DNA of 64,000 nucleotides, from positions 124,001 to 188,000 of the forward strand of contig NZ_RHHO01000011.1 in assembly GCF_003710865.1 (NCBI RefSeq). Reading direction: 5' to 3'. The position numbers were made by a program, and so were the translations under genes. This DNA is from Brevibacillus borstelensis (GTDB taxonomy: Bacteria > Bacillota > Bacilli > Brevibacillales > Brevibacillaceae). Shown one piece after another: positions 17,028-25,881 of the stretch (its first letter is position 1; every line of letters starts with the position of its first letter). The notes beneath the pieces are model-generated. The model did not search any database, was not told the origin of the DNA, and was given only the letters and a program-made list of their open reading frames with translations.

Positions 17028-17784
17028 TGAAGCCCCGGCAAGGGCAGAGCTTCGCTATCTCCTGGAACAATTTTCGGATGTAGCCGTCATTGGAGAAGCA
17101 GAGAGCGGGGAAGAGGCGCTCGAGCTTATTCCCGACGCGGAGCCGGATGCCGTCTTTCTCGATATTCACCTGCACGATCGCGACGGCGTCGATGTAGGGC
17201 AGGATTTGCTCGAATTGATGGTGCAGCCGCCCGTCATTATTTTTGCCAGCGCCTATGAGATCCACGCGGTCCGGGCTTTTGAGACGGAAGCGGTGGATTA
17301 CATCGTCAAGCCGTTCAGCGAGCATCGATTGGAGAAAACGATCAACCGTGTCCGAAAGCTTCGTCCGCTGCCGGGAAGCGAAGCGGCCCAGCAGCCTTAT
17401 CTGGAAATGCAACTGCAAAGCTTGCTCCAGACCGTACTTCAAGATCAGCAGCCGCGCCGGATACCGGTGGAGCGCAACGGGAAGATCATGCTGATCGATC
17501 CCAACGATATCGTCTACGCTACGGTGGACGGCCGATACGCGAGCATACATACGGAAGAGGAGCAGTACGCCACATCCTTTACCCTGCAAGAGCTGGAGAG
17601 CAGGCTGTCGCCCAAACAATTTTTCCGGACGCACCGGGCGTTCATCGCCAATCTGTACCGCACTGCAGAGCTGGTTCCCTGGTTCAAGGGAGCGCTCTAT
17701 CTGGTCATGCAGGACGCTCAGCGGACGGAAGTCCCGGTAAGCCGCAATGTCGTGAAGGAGTTGAAGAAACGGCTGGGATTTTAG
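17002..17784 (+). CDS. lytR: LytTR-family response regulator
   Basis: The 260-residue regulator has an N-terminal receiver domain with acidic pocket VDDE and phospho-acceptor Asp54 (VFLDIHLHD), the conserved Lys in VKPFSEHR, and a C-terminal LytTR DNA-binding domain (about 155-258; ERNGKIMLIDPNDIVYATVDG, FFRTHRAFIANL). It should be phosphorylated by the overlapping LytS and bind direct repeats upstream of target genes. The nearest plausible target is the cstA-type gene at 18267. The gene ends at a perfect inverted repeat terminator. Confidence 0.93.
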   Translation: MLKVFIVDDEAPARAELRYLLEQFSDVAVIGEAESGEEALELIPDAEPDAVFLDIHLHDRDGVDVGQDLLELMVQPPVIIFASAYEIHAVRAFETEAVDYIVKPFSEHRLEKTINRVRKLRPLPGSEAAQQPYLEMQLQSLLQTVLQDQQPRRIPVERNGKIMLIDPNDIVYATVDGRYASIHTEEEQYATSFTLQELESRLSPKQFFRTHRAFIANLYRTAELVPWFKGALYLVMQDAQRTEVPVSRNVVKELKKRLGF

Positions 17785-17810
17785 TTCCAACTTACTTTTT
17801 TTACTTTGAC

Positions 17811-17880
17811 AAAAAAGCATGTATCCGGGAATATGGCTTTTGCTGCGGCAGCGGCCACTTGCCCGGATACATGCTTTTAT
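17811..17880. terminator. Bidirectional terminator with 17-bp perfect arms
   Basis: AAAAGCATGTATCCGGG at 17813 pairs exactly with CCCGGATACATGCTTTT ending at 17878, with a 32-base interior that can fold further (TGCTGCGGCAGC). It separates lytR from the minus-strand small gene. Confidence 0.85.
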
Positions 17881-17910
17881 CCTTTTATTGACATGGATTC
17901 CGTTATCTTT

Positions 17911-18117
17911 CTACATCATCTGGAAAGCCCAAAATAAGGCGGACAATGCCAATAATCCCGCCAGCCAGGTGAAGCTTTTCCGTGTCCACCAAAATAGCCA
18001 AATAGCCCCGATGCCTGCGATGATCAACAGAAAAGGCTCATTGCCCTTTTGCCACCAGGAAATCAGCAGAGTGGGAACAAGTCCAAACAGTGTAGAAAAG
18101 ACGCTTTCATGAGCCAT
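17911..18117 (-). CDS. Small hydrophobic membrane protein, unknown
   Basis: The 68-residue product is largely two or three hydrophobic segments (STLFGLVPTLLISWW, LLIIAGIGAIWLFWW, WLAGLLALSALFWAF) with few charges. It is placed against the direction of its neighbours, between lytR and the cstA-type gene, and ends facing a shared terminator. The ribosome binding site is weak: AGGAGAAAA is about 20 bases from ATG 18117. No family recognised. The membrane-protein composition favours a real gene, but the weak start keeps confidence moderate. Confidence 0.6.
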   Translation of the reverse strand: MAHESVFSTLFGLVPTLLISWWQKGNEPFLLIIAGIGAIWLFWWTRKSFTWLAGLLALSALFWAFQMM

Positions 18118-18266
18118 TTCGTTTCAACCCTGCATTTTCTCCTTTCGTGCTTGATTTTTTACTGTTCAGACAATTTTTGTTTTTTTGATGTACAACCGTG
18201 TGATAGGGTAGGTTGAGGTCTTATTCCTCATGTTCCTATTCATCATTTTACAAGGGGGAGAAAGGG

Positions 18267-20360
18267 ATGAAAAAATGGCTTCTCTCAGTCCTGATCTGGG
18301 GCGGGGTTGCTGCGCTGGGGGCAGTTGGCTTCGGCTTTCTGGCACTGTCACGCGGTGAATCCGTCAACTCGTTCTGGCTGCTGACAGCTGCGATCTGTTC
18401 GTACGCTGTCGCGTATCGCTTCTACAGCAGGTTCATCGCCCGGAAAATCATGGGGCTCGATGACAATCGGGCGACACCTGCGGAAGTGAATAATGACGGG
18501 AAGGACTTTGTTCCGACCAACAAATGGGTCTTGTTCGGGCATCACTTCGCTGCCATCGCCGGTGCCGGGCCGCTCGTCGGGCCGACATTGGCCGCGCAAA
18601 TGGGCTACCTGCCGGGGACGATCTGGATTATCGTCGGGGTAGTCATCGGTGGAGCGGTACAGGACTTTATCATCCTGTTCGGCTCGATGCGGCGCAATGG
18701 AAAGTCGCTTGGCCAGATTGCCAAGGAAGAGATCGGTCCTTTTGGCGGGGCGCTTGCCCTGATCGGAATCGTAGCGATCATGGTGATTTTGATTGCTGTG
18801 TTGGCCATGGTCGTTGTCAATGCGCTGGCTGAATCGCCATGGGCGACATTTACTATCTTTATGACGCTGCCGATTGCCATCTTGATGGGTCTTTACATGC
18901 GGTACATTCGCCCCGGGCGAGTCATGGAAGGCTCGCTGATCGGACTTGTGCTTCTGTTCCTGTCTCTCTGGTGGGGACAGGCGGTCGCCGACTCTCCTAC
19001 CTGGGGACCTGCGTTTACCTTTAGCAAGGTTCAGCTTGCCTGGATGATTATCGCCTACGGATTCGTCGCGTCTGTACTGCCTGTCTGGCTGCTGCTGGCG
19101 CCTCGCGATTACTTGAGCTCGTTTTTGAAGGTCGGAACGATTGCCGTTCTCGCTGTAGGGATCGTGCTGACGCTGCCGCCGCTGGAGATGCCGGCTCTGA
19201 CCAAATTTATCGACGGTACCGGTCCTGTCTTTGCCGGAAACCTGTTCCCGTTCCTGTTTATTACGATCGCCTGCGGAGCTGTCTCCGGGTTCCACGCGCT
19301 CGTCTCTTCCGGTACAACTCCGAAGATGATCGCCAAGGAATCGCACGCGCCGATGATCGGCTACGGCGGGATGCTGATGGAATCTGCTGTCGCGATTATG
19401 GCGATGATTGCGGCTTGCGTACTGACGCCTGGTGTCTACTTCGCCATTAACTCGCCGGCTGCGGTAATCGGGGTGGATGCGGTCGCCGCCGCACAGACGA
19501 TTTCGAGCTGGGGCTTTACGATTACTCCCGATGTGATTACGACACTCGCACAGGACATCAACGAAAAAACGATCCTGTCCCGGACGGGCGGAGCACCTTC
19601 GCTGGCCATCGGGATGGCGACCATTTTCTCTACGGTGTTGGGCGGTAAGGCATTGATGGCCTTCTGGTATCATTTCGCGATCTTGTTTGAAGCCGTTTTC
19701 ATTTTGACGACGATCGATGCGGGTACGCGTGTCGGACGCTTCATGGTTCAGGACATGCTGGGCAATATTTTCCCGAAAATGAAGCAGGTAGACTGGCTGC
19801 CGGGGAACCTGATCGGCTCCGCAGTCATCACGGCAGGCTGGGGATACTTCCTCTACCAAGGAGTCGTGGATCCGCTGGGTGGAATATATACCCTGTGGCC
19901 GCTGTTCGGTATTGCCAACCAGATGCTGGCTGCAATCGCCTTCGTTGTCGGTACGACGCTCATTATCAAAATGGGCAAGGCGCGGTACGCCTGGGTCACC
20001 TTGCTGCCGATGGTTTGGCTGACGTCAGCTACACTGACCGCTGCATGGCAAAAGCTGTTCCACGCCGATCCGAAGATCAGCTTCCTGGCTCACGCAGATG
20101 CATTCCAAAAGGCGCTTGATGCCGGAACGCTTCCTGCGGGTGTCAAGACAGTGGAGGCAGCCCAGAAGATGATCCTGAATGACCAGATTGACGCTGCCGT
20201 CTGCGCGATTTTCATGGCGATCATCATCGGGATTATTGCCGACGGGATACGGCTGTGGATCAGCATTTTGCGCGGAAAGAAATTCGAGCTTCACGAATCC
20301 CCGTACATTCAATCCAAAGGGGACAATTACTACGACGGCAAAGGACATTCCATCGCATGA
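18267..20360 (+). CDS. cstA: CstA/BtsT-family transporter, probably pyruvate or peptide uptake
   Basis: A 697-residue protein with about 16-18 transmembrane segments and the hallmark CstA sequences FGHHFAAIAGAGPLVGP, GAVQDFIILFGSMRRNGKSLG, SGFHALVSSGTTPKM and DAGTRVGRFMVQD. In E. coli the family includes CstA (peptides, pyruvate) and BtsT (pyruvate/H+ symport). The start at 18267 follows GGGGGAGAAAGGG; the frame extends to 18213 without support. It ends with an ATGA overlap with a YbdD/YjiX-type small gene, the same pairing as cstA-ybdD and btsT-yjiX in enterobacteria. Proximity to LytS/LytR suggests induction by that system. Confidence 0.92.
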   Translation: MKKWLLSVLIWGGVAALGAVGFGFLALSRGESVNSFWLLTAAICSYAVAYRFYSRFIARKIMGLDDNRATPAEVNNDGKDFVPTNKWVLFGHHFAAIAGAGPLVGPTLAAQMGYLPGTIWIIVGVVIGGAVQDFIILFGSMRRNGKSLGQIAKEEIGPFGGALALIGIVAIMVILIAVLAMVVVNALAESPWATFTIFMTLPIAILMGLYMRYIRPGRVMEGSLIGLVLLFLSLWWGQAVADSPTWGPAFTFSKVQLAWMIIAYGFVASVLPVWLLLAPRDYLSSFLKVGTIAVLAVGIVLTLPPLEMPALTKFIDGTGPVFAGNLFPFLFITIACGAVSGFHALVSSGTTPKMIAKESHAPMIGYGGMLMESAVAIMAMIAACVLTPGVYFAINSPAAVIGVDAVAAAQTISSWGFTITPDVITTLAQDINEKTILSRTGGAPSLAIGMATIFSTVLGGKALMAFWYHFAILFEAVFILTTIDAGTRVGRFMVQDMLGNIFPKMKQVDWLPGNLIGSAVITAGWGYFLYQGVVDPLGGIYTLWPLFGIANQMLAAIAFVVGTTLIIKMGKARYAWVTLLPMVWLTSATLTAAWQKLFHADPKISFLAHADAFQKALDAGTLPAGVKTVEAAQKMILNDQIDAAVCAIFMAIIIGIIADGIRLWISILRGKKFELHESPYIQSKGDNYYDGKGHSIA

Positions 20361-20569
20361 GAAAAAGGTGGAGAACGATCAAAAAGTCCCTTCGTCAGAT
20401 CAGCTCGATCATCAAGACCATCTTCGGCATGCCGGACTACGATCGTTATCTGCAGCATTGGTACCAGACCCACGCCAAACCTGGGTACTTTCCGATGACG
20501 GAAAGAGAGTACTATATCTACGCGCTGCGTGAACGCTACGAAAAAGGCGGAGTGACCCGCTGCTGTTAG
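20357..20569 (+). CDS. YbdD/YjiX-family small protein, partner of the CstA transporter
   Basis: This 70-residue protein begins at an ATG that overlaps the transporter stop codon (ATGA). It has a basic N-terminus and the family signature GMPDYDRYLQHW...HPG-like AKPGYFPMTEREYYIYALRERY, ending in RCC. Members are always found after cstA/btsT genes; the molecular role is not settled, probably an accessory to the transporter at the inner face of the membrane. Translational coupling to the upstream gene is implied by the overlap. Confidence 0.9.
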   Translation: MRKRWRTIKKSLRQISSIIKTIFGMPDYDRYLQHWYQTHAKPGYFPMTEREYYIYALRERYEKGGVTRCC

Positions 20570-20659
20570 CTGCTGTCGCTCATCACTGCAGGTAGCCGTT
20601 GCTTGCCAGCGCTGTTCCTTACTTACAGATGTTCCCTGCAGCATCCTGCAAGACCAGAC

Positions 20660-20695
20660 GGGAGGCCAATCAACAGGCCTCCTATGACTTTTTGC
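20660..20695 (+). terminator. Probable terminator of the cstA-ybdD unit
   Basis: GGAGGCC at 20661-20667 pairs with GGCCTCC at 20676-20682, followed after a few bases by CTTTTTGC. The short gap before the T-run makes it a moderate call. Confidence 0.5.
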
Positions 20696-20765
20696 CGGGC
20701 TTTCATCAGGTGGACAGCAGGGTGTATCAGCAGGGAAAGTATGGTACACTAGAGGCAAAGTCAAG

Positions 20766-21602
20766 ATGTGGGTGGCGATACGTGTGCATGCAACAACCTT
20801 GGAGGCACTCAAGGAACTCGCTCTGGATTGTGCCAGAAGCGCAGGAGAACTCAGTCTCAGACGAATGAAGCAGCCTTTTACTGTCGAATATAAAACATCC
20901 GCTTCAGATCTTGTCACAGCTGTGGACAAGGAAGTGGAGAAGCATGTTATCGATGCGATTCTGCGCCAGTATCCCGAGCATGGCATACTGGGCGAGGAGC
21001 GAACGTTTACGGGAGATCCCGGCGAGTATGACACTTTATGGGTCATCGATCCGATTGATGGAACGACCAATTTTGTTCATCAGCAGATCAACTTTGCTGT
21101 TTCCATTGCCGTTTATCACAAAGGGGAAGGATTGATCGGTGTCGTCTATGATCCATCCCGGGATGAGATGTTTCACGCAGTAAAGGGGCAAGGCGCTTAT
21201 TTGAATGGCCAAAGACTGCGTCTGGAAAAGACCGTTTCCTTGGAGGAAGCCTTGCTTTGTACCAGCGTTTTCTGGAACAAACAAGCGGAACAAATGGGGA
21301 TTGACCTGATCGTGAAAAAATTGGCCGGCAAGGTGCGAGGCATGCGTCTGCTGGGCAGCGCTGCCCTGGAAATGGCGTACGTGGCGGCAGGACGACTCGA
21401 CGGGTATGTCAGCCTCTCGCTGAACGCCTGGGATTTTGGAGCGGGGAGAATTCTGGTAGAAGAAGCAGGAGGCAAGGTGACCACAATGGACGGGAAGCCG
21501 TTGCCGTTTGATCGGAAAAGCAGCGTCATGGCTTGCAACACGACGTTTTACGAAGAACTACAGCACTACATCCAATCGGAGCAGGACGCCGATCCTTCCT
21601 GA
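20766..21602 (+). CDS. suhB: Inositol monophosphatase family protein (SuhB-like)
   Basis: The 278-residue protein carries both metal-binding signatures of the family: GEER (Glu77/Glu78), WVIDPIDGTTNF (Asp95, Asp98) and LNAWDFGAGRILVEEAGG near 217-234. Members hydrolyse inositol 1-phosphate or related sugar or nucleotide phosphates with Mg2+; SuhB also has RNA-related roles in some bacteria. ATG 20766 follows a modest AGAGG; TTG 20799 is an alternative start that would remove 11 residues. An extended -10 like TGGTACACT lies at 20742-20750. A strong terminator follows, so it is a single gene. Confidence 0.9.
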   Translation: MWVAIRVHATTLEALKELALDCARSAGELSLRRMKQPFTVEYKTSASDLVTAVDKEVEKHVIDAILRQYPEHGILGEERTFTGDPGEYDTLWVIDPIDGTTNFVHQQINFAVSIAVYHKGEGLIGVVYDPSRDEMFHAVKGQGAYLNGQRLRLEKTVSLEEALLCTSVFWNKQAEQMGIDLIVKKLAGKVRGMRLLGSAALEMAYVAAGRLDGYVSLSLNAWDFGAGRILVEEAGGKVTTMDGKPLPFDRKSSVMACNTTFYEELQHYIQSEQDADPS

Positions 21603-21619
21603 TTCCATCATACTGCTCA

Positions 21620-21650
21620 TAAAAACTGCCTGTCGGGCAGTTTTTTTATT
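21620..21650 (+). terminator. Intrinsic terminator after suhB
   Basis: AAAAACTGCC pairs with GGGCAGTTTTTTT around TGTC, giving a compact hairpin and T-run. Confidence 0.93.
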
Positions 21651-21727
21651 TTGCCTCCGTACCATTGGAGAAGCGGTTATAAAAGGTAGGGGGAAAGTCA
21701 ACAATGGAGGAAAAAAGGAGATGCCGC

Positions 21728-23281
21728 ATGATTTTCTCGAGATCATGGAAAAAGCGGAAGCTCCGCTCAGGGGGGCACTTGTCTTCCCTGTCTTTTCAGC
21801 CTGGCTCAGACGAGAGGGGACTGACGCCGCTGTCTTTCGAGCTGGAAAGCAATTTGCACATTCTCCGAAACATTTTCGCCGATTGCACGGATGTTCTTTT
21901 TCATGATTTTTGGATAAGTGGAAGCCGGAGAGCCATCCTGATCTACATCAATGGCACCGCCAATCAGGAGGAACTCAATCAACAGGTGCTGACCCCCTTG
22001 CTGGAGGGGCGGAGGAGATCGGCCGGGTCCCCTTTGTTTCACGGGATCATCCCCGTAGCCTCCGGAAGCGAGATCGGGACTATCGAGGAGACCGTCAGAC
22101 ACGTCATGGACGGCAATCCTGTCATTTTGACGGATGGAGAAAACACTGCGACCTCGGTCGGATTAACCAAGTGGGAGACGCGCTCAGTCGAGGAGCCTAT
22201 CGCCGAATCTGTCGTTCGCGGACCAAGAGAAGGCTTCGTGGAAACCGTAGAAATCAACACCTCGCTTTTGCGGAAAAGATTGCGCACTCCGCTTTTGAAG
22301 ATGAAGTCCTACAAATTGGGGAGCATCTCCCATACCGAAGTGGTAATCGCCTACCTTCAGGGAGTCGCGGAGAAAGCGCTGGTCGATGAGGTGGAAAAAC
22401 GTTTGCACAGCATACGGATCGACGGGGTATTGGACAGCGGAGATTTGGAGGAGCTGCTGCAGGACAACCCGTATTCTCCTTTTCCGCAGCTTCTGTCGAC
22501 CGAGAGGCCGGATATTGCCTGCTCTCAATTATTGGAGGGCAGAGTCGTCATCCTCGTCGAGGGCTCGCCGATCGCCGTGGTGGCTCCGACGACCTTTTAC
22601 TCCTTTCTGCAATCTCCCGAGGATTATTACGAGCGCTATTTCTTTGGCACCGTGATCAGGTGGCTGCGCTATCTGTTCTTGTTTATTGCGCTGCTTGGCC
22701 CCTCCTTTTATGTGGCAATCGTTTCTTTTCATCAGGAAATGATTCCGACGGCGCTGCTTTTGACGATGGCCAACTCCCGGGAGCTTGTTCCATTCCCTGC
22801 GTTGTTGGAAGCGCTTTTGATGGAGATCACCTTTGAAGCGTTGCGGGAAGCGGGTGTCCGCCTGCCCAAGCAGGTCGGGGCGGCGGTCAGCATCGTAGGT
22901 GCCCTCGTTATCGGGCAAGCGGCGATTGAAGCAGGGCTCGTCTCTTCGCCGATGGTCATGGTTGTCGCAATCACTGGCATCGCGTCTTTTATCATTCCTC
23001 ATTACACGCTTGGAGTGGCGATCAGAATTCTGCGTTTTCCGATCATGCTGCTCTCCGGCATTTTTGGCATTATGGGGCTGATGCTGGGACTGCTGATGCT
23101 GCTCACGCATCTGTTTACCCTGCGATCCTTTGGCGTCCCGTATTTAAGCCCGCTTGCGCCGTTAAACCTGCAGGAGCTGTCCGACGTGATGGCGAGAGTG
23201 CCTCTCTGGATGACGGATGCGTCGGTGGATGAGCACAGGGGCAAGAATACAGGCCGCGATCAAGAGCCCGATACTACCTAG
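21728..23281 (+). CDS. Spore germination receptor A subunit (GerA/GerKA family)
   Basis: The 517-residue protein fits GerAA/GerKA proteins: a large N-terminal cytosolic domain (about 1-290, with FWISGSRRAILIYINGT and GPREGFVETVEINTSLLRKRLRTP) followed by about five membrane segments (PEDYYERYFFGTVIRWLRYLF, ALLTMANSRELVPFPALLEALLMEITFEALREAGVRLPK). It forms the inner-membrane germinant receptor of spores with the B and C subunits. The start at 21728 is preceded by AAAGGAG; ATG 21704 is an alternative. First gene of the ger operon; a sporulation promoter was not identified with confidence. Confidence 0.94.
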   Translation: MIFSRSWKKRKLRSGGHLSSLSFQPGSDERGLTPLSFELESNLHILRNIFADCTDVLFHDFWISGSRRAILIYINGTANQEELNQQVLTPLLEGRRRSAGSPLFHGIIPVASGSEIGTIEETVRHVMDGNPVILTDGENTATSVGLTKWETRSVEEPIAESVVRGPREGFVETVEINTSLLRKRLRTPLLKMKSYKLGSISHTEVVIAYLQGVAEKALVDEVEKRLHSIRIDGVLDSGDLEELLQDNPYSPFPQLLSTERPDIACSQLLEGRVVILVEGSPIAVVAPTTFYSFLQSPEDYYERYFFGTVIRWLRYLFLFIALLGPSFYVAIVSFHQEMIPTALLLTMANSRELVPFPALLEALLMEITFEALREAGVRLPKQVGAAVSIVGALVIGQAAIEAGLVSSPMVMVVAITGIASFIIPHYTLGVAIRILRFPIMLLSGIFGIMGLMLGLLMLLTHLFTLRSFGVPYLSPLAPLNLQELSDVMARVPLWMTDASVDEHRGKNTGRDQEPDTT

Positions 23282-23329
23282 CAGGTAGGCAGAAGGAGCG
23301 GCGAAGACGAGGATGAAAAAGGCTGTCGG

Positions 23330-24469
23330 ATGAAGGAGGAGCGGCAAGGAGTGAAGGTGTACCGGTTGCTTGGAGTCGTTCTTCTGCTGCTTGGCTTGAC
23401 CGGTTGTTGGGATCGCAAAGAAATTAATGACATCGCGATTATTACTGCAGCGGGTGTCGACCTGACCGAAGACAAAAAGGTAGAGCTATCGGTCCAGCTC
23501 TATGTCAATCACGCGGGCAGACAGCAGGAAGAGGCCGACCAAACCGTCGTGCAATCAGCGACAGGCATCACTCTGGCCGACGCGGTAGAAAGTCTGCAGG
23601 ACACGCTTTCTGCACAAGTTTTTTGGGGCCATACGGAGGTGTTTATCTTTGGCAGGGACATCGCAAGAACGGGAATTGAAGGCCATGTCGATTATTTTTT
23701 TCGGCAGCCGGGTCCTCGCGGGCTTGCCTATTTGTTCGTGAGCAGAGGCAAGGCCAAAGATATTTTGAAGCAAAAGCCGCCGCTTGAGAGAAGCAGCTCC
23801 AAGTCGCTCGAAGAGATCGCCAAGGCCCAAAAAGGTGAAGGCGTGACCTTAAAAGAGCTGGCCCAGATGATGGAGAATCCGGCAAAAGTATCGATCATTC
23901 CCCTGGTGGCAACATTGCCGGAGCAAGATGGCGGGCCAGTTCCCTACATCTACGGAATGGGCGTGCTGAAAAAAGGGAAGTGGGCGGGGCAAATGGACGA
24001 GAGGGAAGCGCAAGGGGTGCTGTGGCTTCGAAACAGGATCAAATTTGTCATGATCACCATTCCGATCGAAAAGCATAAGGGATATGTTTCTCTGAAGATG
24101 GTCAGGGGCAGGGCAGTTCTCAGCCCGCAGGTCAAAAACAGCAAGTGGTCCATGCAGGTCAAACTGCACGCCGAATACGATGTCAGACAAAATACGACGA
24201 ATCTGAATATGACCATACCGGCAGATGTCTCCATCGTAGAGTCCTACGCCGCCGCATATACTCGGTCGGTCATAAAAGCTTCCCTGAACAAAGCACAGAA
24301 TGTCCTGCATGCGGACGTGTTCGATTTTTCCGGCGTCTTTCATCGAAAGTACCCGCAGGAATGGAAAAAAGCCGTAGCAGATTGGGAACGCACCTTCTCC
24401 GAGATCGAGGTGGACATTCAGTCGACAGCCGAAGTGCTGCGACCCGGGGTGTCCAATCCCCATCAATAA
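23330..24469 (+). CDS. Spore germination receptor C subunit, lipoprotein (GerC family)
   Basis: A 379-residue Ger(x)C protein. The signal sequence ends in the lipobox LTGC followed by WDRKEINDIAIITAAGVDL, the family's N-terminal signature, so it is anchored to the outer face of the inner spore membrane. Later blocks include VFWGHTEVFIFG and GLAYLFVSRGKAKDIL. The start is uncertain: ATG 23330 has no clear ribosome binding site, whereas GTG 23357 follows AAGGAG and would shorten the protein by nine residues without losing the lipobox. It works with the A and B subunits in this operon to respond to germinants. Confidence 0.92.
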   Translation: MKEERQGVKVYRLLGVVLLLLGLTGCWDRKEINDIAIITAAGVDLTEDKKVELSVQLYVNHAGRQQEEADQTVVQSATGITLADAVESLQDTLSAQVFWGHTEVFIFGRDIARTGIEGHVDYFFRQPGPRGLAYLFVSRGKAKDILKQKPPLERSSSKSLEEIAKAQKGEGVTLKELAQMMENPAKVSIIPLVATLPEQDGGPVPYIYGMGVLKKGKWAGQMDEREAQGVLWLRNRIKFVMITIPIEKHKGYVSLKMVRGRAVLSPQVKNSKWSMQVKLHAEYDVRQNTTNLNMTIPADVSIVESYAAAYTRSVIKASLNKAQNVLHADVFDFSGVFHRKYPQEWKKAVADWERTFSEIEVDIQSTAEVLRPGVSNPHQ

Positions 24470-24487
24470 AAAAGGGGCTGGGGCATA

Positions 24488-24736
24488 TTGAAGTGGGTGG
24501 GTGTAGCCGCGCTGACCGTTTTGGCACTCGTGCTTGCATGGTACGAGCTTCCGCGGTTGACGGCAGAAATGAAGCGGGAACGAACCGTATTTTTGGTCAT
24601 CACAGTGACAGGATGGGGGCTGGGAAGCTTGCTGATTTTTTTTCCGGAAATGCCAGGACTGACCCAGCTCGTGGATTTCCTTTACAGACCGCTTTATCCC
24701 TTGATCGGGAAAGGGTCCGGTAACGCAGGGGAGTAA
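24488..24736 (+). CDS. Small two-helix membrane protein in the germination operon
   Basis: The 82-residue protein starts at TTG 24488 after AAGGGG. Two hydrophobic segments (VGVAALTVLALVLAWYELP and TVFLVITVTGWGLGSLLIFF) surround a charged loop (LTAEMKRER). Its stop codon overlaps the start of the GerB gene (TAATG), so the two are translationally coupled. It recalls the small D subunits (for example GerKD/GerVB-linked small proteins) found in some ger operons, which modulate germination, but the sequence match is not certain. Confidence 0.8.
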   Translation: MKWVGVAALTVLALVLAWYELPRLTAEMKRERTVFLVITVTGWGLGSLLIFFPEMPGLTQLVDFLYRPLYPLIGKGSGNAGE

Positions 24737-25881
24737 TGGACATGCTGGATCGAGGCAAAATTTCTGTTCTGCAAATGTGCCTGTCGATGTATTTGATGGT
24801 CGGGGCTACGGCCATTCTTATCATTCCGGCGATTACAGCGAAGGAAGCAAAGCAAGACATGTGGATTTCTCCCTTTTGGGGGTCGCTGTCCGGTTTTTTG
24901 GCTGTATGGCTGGCTTGGTCGCTTTACAGGTTGACCCCCGGCAAATCGATCATTCAAACCGGAGAGGCGGTTCTGGGACCCCGTTTGGGAAAGGCAGCTG
25001 CTCTTCTGTACATTCTTTTTTTGGTGCACGGAGCAGGCCTGATTGTCCGTGAATACGGCGAATTTATCGTCGGTACGATCTTGCTGAAAACGCCGATTGT
25101 GGTCGTGATGGGCAGCATCGTGCTCACGGCAGCATTCGCAGTGCGCTCCGGGATCGAGGTGTTGGGGCGCTTTTCTCTCTTGCTCGGTCCGCTCTTTGGT
25201 CTCTTTTTGATCGGGATTGTTTTGCTGCTCATTCCGCGGTATGAGCCGACTCATATGCTTCCCGTTATGGAGAACGGGCTTAGACCTTCCCTGGCTGGTG
25301 CCGTAACGCCGTTAACCTGGTTTATGGAATTTCTCTTTATTTCCTTTCTCTTTCCGCATCTGCGTGCAGAGGAAACGCATAAAGCGTTGAGAGCGGGGAT
25401 GTGGGCCGTTGCATTGATGCTGGTCACGATGGTCATCGCGAATCTGTCCGCTCTGTTTCTGTTTGGAGAAATAACCGGAAGGATGTTTTTTCCGGTCTTC
25501 AATGCATCCCACTATATCAGCATGGCAGAATTTTTGGAGCATCTCGATGCCATGGTAATGGCGCTGTGGGTCATGGGCGGTTTTTTTCAAATCTCGATGT
25601 GGTACTATGTGACCGTTATCAGTGTGGCTCAATGCTTTCACCTTTCGGATTACCGGCCGATCGTCTATTCCGTCGGCATTCTGATCATCGTGTTCAGCTT
25701 GTGGCTTGCTCCGGGATTCGCTGATCTGATCAATCTGTTTACCACCTCTGAGCCGTTTTACTCGGCGACCATGCAGATTTTGCTTCCTGCTCTGACCTTG
25801 ATCATTGGGCTGATCAAGCGGCGGAGAAGGCCACTTTCAGCAGAAGCCGAAAAAGTGGTGAACCGAAAGGGAAATGGCTAA
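24736..25881 (+). CDS. Spore germination receptor B subunit, permease-like (GerB family)
   Basis: A 381-residue protein with about ten transmembrane segments and the GerB family N-terminus (KISVLQMCLSMYLMVGATAILIIPAITAKEAKQD), a member of the amino acid/polyamine/organocation superfamily. The B subunit holds the germinant-binding pocket of Ger receptors. It begins inside the stop codon of the small upstream gene. Operon order A-C-small-B differs from the classical A-B-C order of Bacillus subtilis gerA. Confidence 0.93.
   Translation: MDMLDRGKISVLQMCLSMYLMVGATAILIIPAITAKEAKQDMWISPFWGSLSGFLAVWLAWSLYRLTPGKSIIQTGEAVLGPRLGKAAALLYILFLVHGAGLIVREYGEFIVGTILLKTPIVVVMGSIVLTAAFAVRSGIEVLGRFSLLLGPLFGLFLIGIVLLLIPRYEPTHMLPVMENGLRPSLAGAVTPLTWFMEFLFISFLFPHLRAEETHKALRAGMWAVALMLVTMVIANLSALFLFGEITGRMFFPVFNASHYISMAEFLEHLDAMVMALWVMGGFFQISMWYYVTVISVAQCFHLSDYRPIVYSVGILIIVFSLWLAPGFADLINLFTTSEPFYSATMQILLPALTLIIGLIKRRRRPLSAEAEKVVNRKGNG

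Noticed and set aside
18118-18266. LytTR binding direct repeats upstream of the cstA-type gene
   Set aside because: A CAACC/GGTTG inverted pair at 18193-18215 was seen, but no pair of direct repeats fitting the LytTR consensus was clear enough to call.
18348-19859. 503-codon open frame antisense to the CstA-type transporter gene
   Set aside because: Composition (many Arg, Asp, His, Gln) is typical of the reverse of a GC-rich membrane protein gene; no ribosome binding site and the plus-strand family match is unambiguous.
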